NCBI GenBank assembly: GCA_964017195.1 | Contig: OZ024895.1 | Span: 22,019,233 to 22,083,232, forward strand | Origin: Siderastrea radians | Taxonomy: Eukaryota > Cnidaria > Anthozoa > Scleractinia > Rhizangiidae | DNA length: 64,000 nt | Direction of reading: 5' to 3' | Notes under the pieces: generated by a model | Told to the model about the DNA's origin: nothing | The model's database searches: none | The model's input: only the letters and a program-made list of their open reading frames with translations | Program-made: the position numbers and the translations under genes | Shown: in pieces, positions 50,158 through 59,100 of the stretch | Numbering within the stretch: the first letter of the stretch is position 1 | How the letters are laid out: each line of letters begins with the position of its first letter

Positions 50158-53100
50158 ATAATAGAAAGTAGGTGATACAAAAACCGTCGCTAAACGAGAA
50201 GTTTCATTTTTGGCAAACGGGAAAGGCGAAAAAGAAAAAGGTGACAAAGCAATCTCAAAATCTTCTCTGACTGTTTTTCCTTCTATAGCTTCGTTCCTCC
50301 ACGGAAAGCAACAAGCGCAATGTTGAGAACCTGGAAACTAAACTTGCCAAAGTGAAGGCGGAGTGGGAAAGCTCTAAACTGGCCCATGAAGCCACGCGGG
50401 CTGAATTTGAAAGCTACAAGGTAAACAGTACGTCATAATGTATGCAACTACATGTTGGCAAAAATAGTTGAACTGTCAGTGATTTGGAAAATAAATTAAT
50501 CAGATGATTGAACAACACAGGTTCGGCCTTGTTCCATGTCACTCGGGGTAAAAAATGAAGAGAGGAGTCCGGGTCCAATTCTTGAATGATATGTCAACCT
50601 CACAGGTTAAAAGTAATAACCTACTGTGGCTTTCTTTACCCACAGTCCTCCCAAAACTTGCAAAGCAGAAGAAGGTGAAATGCCCTAGCCTGAGAAAACA
50701 GCAGACGTTTCGCGACGTCGCCACTTGAGCCCTCGCAAAACGACGTCTGAGTAACGAGCGCAGAAATTCCATACTGATGACGTGTTACTACCCAGATCTT
50801 GGTAGTGCTTCTGATTGGTTGAAAGAAAATTCCCTCGCGTTTCAACCAATCAGAAGCACTACCAAGACCTGGGTAGTGCACGACATCAGTATGGAATTTC
50901 TACACTCGTTACTCAGACATCGTTTTGCGAGGGCTCAAGTGGCGACCTCGCGAAACGTCGGCTGTTTTCTTAGGCTAGAAATGCCCCACCTTCCGTGAAT
51001 TTTTGCTGGAGTTTTTTCTTGGTTCTAGCAGTCGGGATTTTCTTCTCTACTAAGATGTTTATTTCAATGATAATGAATGCGAGTTGAGAAGGTTTGAAAG
51101 AGAATACTTTTTGAGCGTGTTTTTGACATCTCAATGTTGCCTTTTTTCAGACTCGTGTTCACAGTGTACTTAAACAACAGAAATCCAAACCTTCTCTCCA
51201 ACCGCCTGAACTGGAAAACGCGGAAAGGTGTGTATGGCTTTCAATATTGTCTTTTAGAAGCTTGTGTGGTTGTTTGAGCGATTTTTTTCCCTTAATTTCA
51301 GAACGCGCTTGGAACAAAACGTTGAACAGCTGAAGATCAAGCTGCAGGAGGCGAAGTAAGATGGTTAATAATTCCTTAATTCTCTAGAACTTTTACGAAC
51401 ACCCTTTGTTGAGAATTGCAAATTTGTAATCATATGACTTACGCGTGGTCAGTTGCGTCGCCGTGTTTGAGCCACGTTGATGAGCCATGGACGTCAACCG
51501 GGTTGAATGTTTCCTTTGTTGGGTTGTTTTGCTCCTTGTCAAAGGCTGAAAACTCTTGTTTTGGTGTCCGATGGCTTGCCGTTGTCATCGTAGCTTGCAA
51601 ACGTCTGTGCTTAAGTTTCCTTACACGGGTTTGACTGCTCGTCAATTCGAAAGAGCTTTGCCTGCGGCTCTTCGGTTCACTTAAGCTTAAGAATTGACCT
51701 AAACTCCCTATCGTGTTTACATTACATTATGTGAGCACGTATACCAGATCTGTTCACATGACGTTTAGCGACAAAAGTAAACGCCAGTCAAGTTGACCAT
51801 TGTTGAACTGTGTATCATATGCCTAATGTATGTTCTCTGCTTTACTTCACAAGTGACAAGTGTAACATGCTGCAAAGCGATTGTGATGAGTTAGAGAGTG
51901 AGCATGAGAGACTGACGGCAAGGCACAGCAAACTGATTCAGGACATCGATAATAAAGAAGCTCACTGGAAAGACAGGTTTGTATTCAAGCTAAAAAATGG
52001 TAGGGTTTTCAATTTATCAGTAAATACCACACAGTCCGACAGGAATCCGAGGGAGTGTTCCATTGCTTTTATTTGAGTGGTCATTTTTTTAGGATTTAAT
52101 CCAGACTCAAAGTTAGAATCACCTTGTACAGCATAACAGCACCACAAGAAAGTACTGCTCAGTAGGCTTTCATTTGAATGGTCACACTTTAGGATTTCAT
52201 GCACAGACTCAGAAGTTAGAAACACCTTGTACAGCATAACAAACAGCACCCCAAGAAAGTACTTCTCAATGGCTGTCATTTGAATGGCCAAGTTTTAAAA
52301 TTTCATCCACAGACTCAAACGTTAGAACCACCTAGTACAGCATAATAAACAGCACCACAGGAAAGTATTGCTCAGTAGCTTTCATTTAAATAGTCATAGT
52401 TATGTATTTTATGCACAGACTCAAAATAAGAACCAACGTGTGCAGCATTTTAAAGACCACACTGGGCAAAGTACTTCTACATAACTAAATAGCCCGAGGC
52501 TTTATTACTTGTCTAGTAAGACTGAAAGTAAAAAGGTTATTTAAACACTTGAAAAATAATGAGCCCTAGTTACAAGATGATGCAGGATGTCTATTTTAGA
52601 ACGTAACCCTGTTAACTCGTGTTTTGGTTGATTAAAAGCCGCTTTTGAATGGAAACAAAGTGAACTTTCTATGGGATTTTTCTCTGAAGGAAAAACAAAA
52701 CATTTTGTCCTTGTTCATGCTAGAAACATCAGAGGAAAGACTCGCCTCCTGTGTTTCCACACTGTTTGTTTCTCCCAGTTCTACTCGTATTTCGGTTACT
52801 GAGAAGAAGCAAGCATGCAAACCGTCTTCTCTTGTTATTGAAAGGATAGCGAGCTGAACATGAAAGCGCTTGCTTCACCTTCTCAGGTTTAACCATGTTG
52901 TAATCTGTTTACAACCTCGCCTTCCTTGTCATCCGCGGACAAAATTTACCTTTTAGGTCAGTTGGAATGAATTAAGGACGGTGCCTCCTTTTGTTCCTGC
53001 GCATACGTTCTGCGCATCTCGGCATATTCGGGTTTCTGACCCGGGGGGGGGGGGGTACTCCCTATAATGGCCTATACGGGGAGGCTCCGCCCGAAAGGGG

Positions 53101-56100
53101 CTTCAGGTATAGGAAAGGGTAGGGATTTCACGAGCTGAAGTATAAGAAAGGGTAGGGAAATCCGTCATTTAGCAACCTCGTTCCCAGGGTCTTCTCCTCG
53201 TTCAAAATGGCGGTCGGAGAAACCCCTGGCCAAGGCTGCTAAAGTGGCTTCAAAAAGTCGTTAGAATTTCGTCACGTAAACACGATGAAGTGACTTCGTT
53301 TCGTTTGCACAACGGTTTCCGATTGCAGAAAACAAACAGGGCGGCCATACGCTGGAAACAACCTCCGAAAAAGCCATTTCATCATGTGTCACGTGACAAA
53401 ATACTCCACGATTCTTGGGGTATTTCAGCAGCCTTAGCCAGGGGATTCTCCGACCGCCATTTTGAACGAGGAGAAGGCCCTGGGGACGAGGTTGGTCATT
53501 TAGGTATTTAAAAGGGCCTTAAACTAAAATATTTCGAGTAGACGCACCTTATGACCGTATCATTTTAATTTATTAAACGCTACATGAAAACGACAAGAAG
53601 ACTTCCTTTCAAGGGTTTAGAAAAGGGATGCAGTGTTCTTAACTAGGTATGTGAAAGGGGTACCATTTTTCAATGGAAGGTATACGAAAGGGGTACCTTT
53701 TCTGTCAAAAATGGTATATAAAAGGGTAAGCGGTTGGACCTCGGGGCGGAGCCTCCCCGTATAAAACTTTGTTGAGTGCCTCCCCGGGTTTCTGAAGGAA
53801 TTTGCCCACTAATTCAACGGTATTTTTACGCGGTTTATGACTGTGTGCAAAAAGCAGATCTTAACAAGGTCTATCAGAATCCAAAATGAAAATTGGGGGT
53901 AACCACGCATTTTTCAGAGCTAATTGAGCTTAAATTTGGAAAGAACTTGCCACACATTCTTTGTATTTTAAAGTTTTTTTTAGAATTATGGTTGCTTAAC
54001 TATCTCTGAAAAATGCATGGTTACCCACATTTCTTTTTTTGGATTCCAATAACTCTTGCTAAGATCTACTTTTTCCCCATAGTCATAACCTTTGCAAAAA
54101 CACATCTCCGTTAGGAGGCACCGTCCTTAAGTCTCAATTTTTGTTCCAGGTTTGAACGTCTAAGATCAGAACGAACAGCGACAAACGAGGAACATCTTGA
54201 GGCGATCAGACATATGACTCTACAGAATGAGTCTGTAGCTGCTACATTCAAGGTAAGGAGGAAGGACAAGTAAACAAATTTCTCAACTTTTAGGTGTAGT
54301 GTTGCTCTACCCTTCATGCAGTGAATGACAAAACGCAAATTTGACAAATAATCCCAGTGAATTTTTATCATGAGAAGTGAAAAAACAAATAGCACCACGG
54401 AAAAAGACACCTAAAAATGGTTGAAATGAAAATCACCTGGTCCATACGCTTAATTCATAGCTTAATATATGAAATTTATGCCAGAATGTCAGAACAAGCC
54501 TAAAAGGCTCAACATTCAAATAAGGTAAGAACGGAGACAAATGAAGCAATGTATAGTAGACGTCATGAACAATCTACCCTTCAGTGAAGGGGAGAAAGTA
54601 CAAATATGCCAAATTACCTGAATTTTTACCTGGGGCAACTTAAACAGAAAGAGCGCCACTAAAAAATTCGCATAAAAATGGTTGAAATGACAATTGCGTG
54701 GTTTGGAGCTCAAAATACGACGAACAAATACAATTTCGACAACTCTAGTTTAGATTCCGTGGGATTTTATGCTGAGGCTTTGAGCATGAGTGCTTCTTCA
54801 ACTCATATTTGTGTTGGAAAGCAACGACTGGGGACCCTTAAATCCCGGAAGCACCTGAAAAGTTCCTATGATCCCTCCGCCGCCTTCTCCCCCCCCCCCC
54901 CCCATTCCCCGCTCCCATCGCCCTTCGCTTCCAGGGCTCTTGAAGCTTTTATACGACTTTCGTTCTCGTATGTTCGTGAACTAAATGGCCTTAACCATTT
55001 TCCTGCAGGAAAAACTTGAGATTGTTAAAGAAGAACATCGTGCTGAATTAGAACGACTACAGCAGAAACTGACAGAAACTGAGAACAAGTTAAGCCGATT
55101 ACAACAGGAAAAACAGCAACAGTCCCAGCAATCCATAGTTAGGGCCCGCTCGCCACCAGATCTCGCGCTGCAAAGAGCAACCGAGGAAAGGAGACCTGGA
55201 GAGGTGGGTGTTGCTATTGTATCGCCATTTTAGTGGCTTGTGTATGAAGTATGGCTTGCGTTTTGGCTTAACTCAATCCAGCTCAACTGCACATGTCAGT
55301 GGAGAATATTGGCATTTTGTTTTTTGAGTTGTGAGTGGAATTGTTTCCTTTACATTCCTGACAACGACAATCATGAAAATGTAAGAAGGAGAACTGAAAT
55401 CCTATTTATTCTTATAATAAGCGATCATGTCACGTTGTTATAGAGCGGTTTTCAATTGAGTGTCAAAAGTAATTCGCGTTTTGCTTTGGTTTTGCTTTAC
55501 TTCTCTCTGTTATTGGTTAAAAAATCTCGCGCCACTTTCTCGACCAATCAGAAGTAAGACTCAAACCAATCGTGACTTGTTTGCACGCGTTTTCCCGGGC
55601 TTTGCGCTGGTTCCATGTAATTGCTTCGAGTTCTGATTGGTTCATTTGTGTTTGTTGTGATTGGTTTTGGTTTTACGACACTCATTCGAAAAGCGCTCTA
55701 ATACTTTGGAGTTGCTTTTGAACATCGAGATATTTTTTTTTTCGACTTCAGGGTATGGATCAGAGTGAGTTAGCACAAACGGACACCGCATCAGTGGTAA
55801 GTACGTTTAATGTCTTTCCCCTCGTCGAACCATCAGTTAGGTACTGTGCGGATGAAATCCTTAAATGTGACCAACTGAAAGCCCTCGGAACAGTGATTGC
55901 TGTTCCCTCGGAACAGTAACGCCATGGGATTTCCGTAGTAGCCTCAAAAAATAATAACCACCTCGTTCAGCAAAATAAACAGCACCACAGTAAGTACTGC
56001 TCAGTAGCTTTCAATTGAATAGTCACACAAGTTATAACCACCTTGTACAGCATAATAAACAGCACCACAGGAAAGTACTGCTCAGTAGCTTTCATTTGAG

Positions 56101-59100
56101 TGGTCACACCTTAGGATTTCATCCACAGATTAAAGTCATAACCACCTTGTTCCGCTTAATAAACAGTGCCACACGCAAGTACTTTTAAAGTCAGTAATGC
56201 ATTTGAACTATCCTTGAAAACATCCTCGGACGTAAAAGTGAGAACTAAATAACATGACAGATTTGTCCAAAGGCGCTTAACTAAATAACTGTTCTCTTTC
56301 CAGGTCGGTTCTGCTCCTAGCACACCAATAACGCCGTCCATCGCCTCGACTCTTGAGAAAATTCTTTCCCCGACATCGCCTAAGAGTCCCACGACTCCAG
56401 GAAGCGCGGAAGGTGGGTAACGGAAGTTCTGAAGATAACGCAGCCTGTTCAATGTTTTGGCTTCATATGGAAAGGGAGGGACGGGGGGAGAAAACGCACT
56501 TGAGAGGGGTACCGCGTCACCCCTATTAGGTGACGGATAGTCGTTCACAACAGTTCCTCACTCAAGTAACTATAGTGGGTCGGTGCACTAGCTCTGGCTA
56601 CGGTAGGTGACAATACCCCAAACGCTTTTGAATTAATGTGCTTCGGTTGTATACTAACAGAAAGAAAAAACGAGGTAACGAATCTGACATGACGATAAGT
56701 TAGAGACTTTAATCGTATTAAATACGCGTTAATCGTAAGATCAAACCTTTCCTCGCGATCGGACTTTCCTGCTCACGGGTTTCATTTTCCCACGCATAAG
56801 CCAACTTCTTAGCTGATAAACATTGCAGTCCTCCTTTGCTCTTTGTGCGTTTTTTCAGTGAAACCTTGAGGACACGGCTGTTTTTTTCTACCTGGCGCCG
56901 TTTAAAAATTTTATATGCCCACCCAGTCGATACAGAAGCCCTCACGGAGCGGAATTCGTACCCAGACTCCTCGTAGTTTGTGGAGTGGGAATTAATCCTG
57001 GCCCAAAAACAGACCCGTCATGACGGGTTCACTGATACACTATTTTTCCGCGTAGTATAACTGTTAACCCTTTCACTCCCAGAGTCAGTTATGGAGACAT
57101 TCTAACTTCTGAGTATTTGGATGAAATCCTCTGTTGTGACCATTCAAATGAAACCTCTTCAGCAGTACTTTCACATAATACCATTTATATTTAAGTTTTC
57201 TTCAAAATGAAATTTGGGATTCGTCGTGAATTTGATTTTAGGCACTCTTGGGAGTGACGGGGTTACATGTGAGAAAAGGTTCCGTTAGTTCATTTTAATT
57301 CAGTTTTGCCAACTATGGTGGAAGTGAGTTATCGCTCGGGCGGTTTTTAACAGAGGCTTCGTATTCGATTTTTTTCCGTATAATAGTTGCTCCCCCCCCC
57401 CTCTCTACCCACACATACACAAATTCGTTTGTTTGTTTTCAGCATTACGAGGTCCGCCTTTGGATGAAAACCTCCTGCTCTCAAACATTGCAACTTCAAA
57501 CAAGAAAGTGGAACATCTGACTGAGGTAGGAAATAATTAAGGACGCGAAGAATTGTGTGGTTATAGCTTTTTAGTAGTCTTGGATTAAGTTAGTCATGCT
57601 CAGGGCCAGCCTGATAAGTGGACACCAACATCCGGTCCCAGCCACCAAGCAAGACTGGCAAGGACATCAGTCCCTTTATTTTGTGTTCTCAATAATTCAA
57701 ATTTATCGAAAATTGACCAGAATCACTATGAACACGTGTAATCCACCAAACTAAGTTATCATTGTAGAATGTTTCGCCTCGTTGTGCAGACGCCCTTTTT
57801 GGGAAAGGTCGCGTTGGAACCTGTTTTTGTTTGCCAGGTTTTTCCGATTGCTGGAAAAGAAGATGGCATTATCATTTGATTTATTCCCCAACTAGCAGAT
57901 AAAACTTAGCCAACAAGCACGTTTTTACCAGATCTATAGGAATTTATGCACCTGATGACGTTATCCGGAACAATAGAGGCCAGCAACAATAGAAAAATAG
58001 AATAATGGAGAACAATAGAGGCCAGGTCGCGTGGCAGCTACTCTGGCCAGTTGTTGAAAAGTGCAGGCTCAATTATGTTCTAAGAACGAATATCTAAATT
58101 TCGGCGATATGTCTTATTTAAGAGCTGTTTCCTGGTTGGAGGTTATGTATAGTGCACCAATACGCGAGAAGGTTTTGAGAAGTTATCACGTCATGTACAT
58201 GTTTCCCCCATTGTTTAGCTTAGTACAGTTGTGTTCCTTTGTTATCAGTTGTTGCGGGAGAGTGAAGCAAATTCCATGAGGCTGACAGAACAGGCCAAAG
58301 TTCTCAAGGACGAGATTAGAAGGTTCGTAACTATAACAAGATAGACTTGAAACTAATGACGTTACTGTGTGTTGATGAAATGAGGCTTGAATGGCAGGTT
58401 CGCTCAATAGAAAAGCCCACAGTACTTCATGGTTGTGATTTTCAGTGGAACAAGTCCACGTTGAGTTTATTTGTGAGTCATATTCAGACCTTTGTTTTGC
58501 AAAAAAGATGGTTCATCTTCAAGGTCTTTTCACCTTAAATACTTCACGTGAGGAGCGGAAAATCGCCAGATGTCTGTCAGTGTACAACTCTGTTTACTAG
58601 GCATTAGCGGTCTGTGTAGTAAGTGGAACCTTTGCGGTAAAGTTGTGGATTAAACTTTGTTTTATTCCATCTATTTAAATCAAGACTTGAAAGAAACCAA
58701 GAGCGAGAAAAAGAGTCCGCAAACCTGGAATACCTAAAGAACGTCATATTGCAGTTCCTTAAATGTCGCCCTAGCGAACGAGAACAGTTGGTTCCAGTCC
58801 TTACCACCATGTTGAAGCTGAGTCAGGACGAGAAGGACCTGGTAGTACAGTTAGCACGAGGTGGGTGTAGATGTGAACAGTCACTTTTAGAGCGCTTTTC
58901 AAATGTGTCGTAAAACCAAAACCAAAGTAATTACCCCAGCCAATCACAACAAACACAAATTACCCAATGAACCAATCAGAACTTGAAGCAAGTACATGTT
59001 ACCGGCGTCAAGCGCGGGAAAACGCGTGCGAGCGCGAGCAAGTCGCGACTGATTGGTTTGAGTTTTACTCCTGATTGGTCAAGAAAGTGGCGCGAAAGGT

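Larger units (their letters stand above)
52972..54130. mobile_element. Outer TIR element (level A of a three-level nest)
   Basis: Perfect 18-bp TIRs TTAAGGACGGTGCCTCCT. Interior palindrome with gtaaccacgcatttttcaga and complement at about 53898-54030. Contains level B. Confidence 0.8.
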
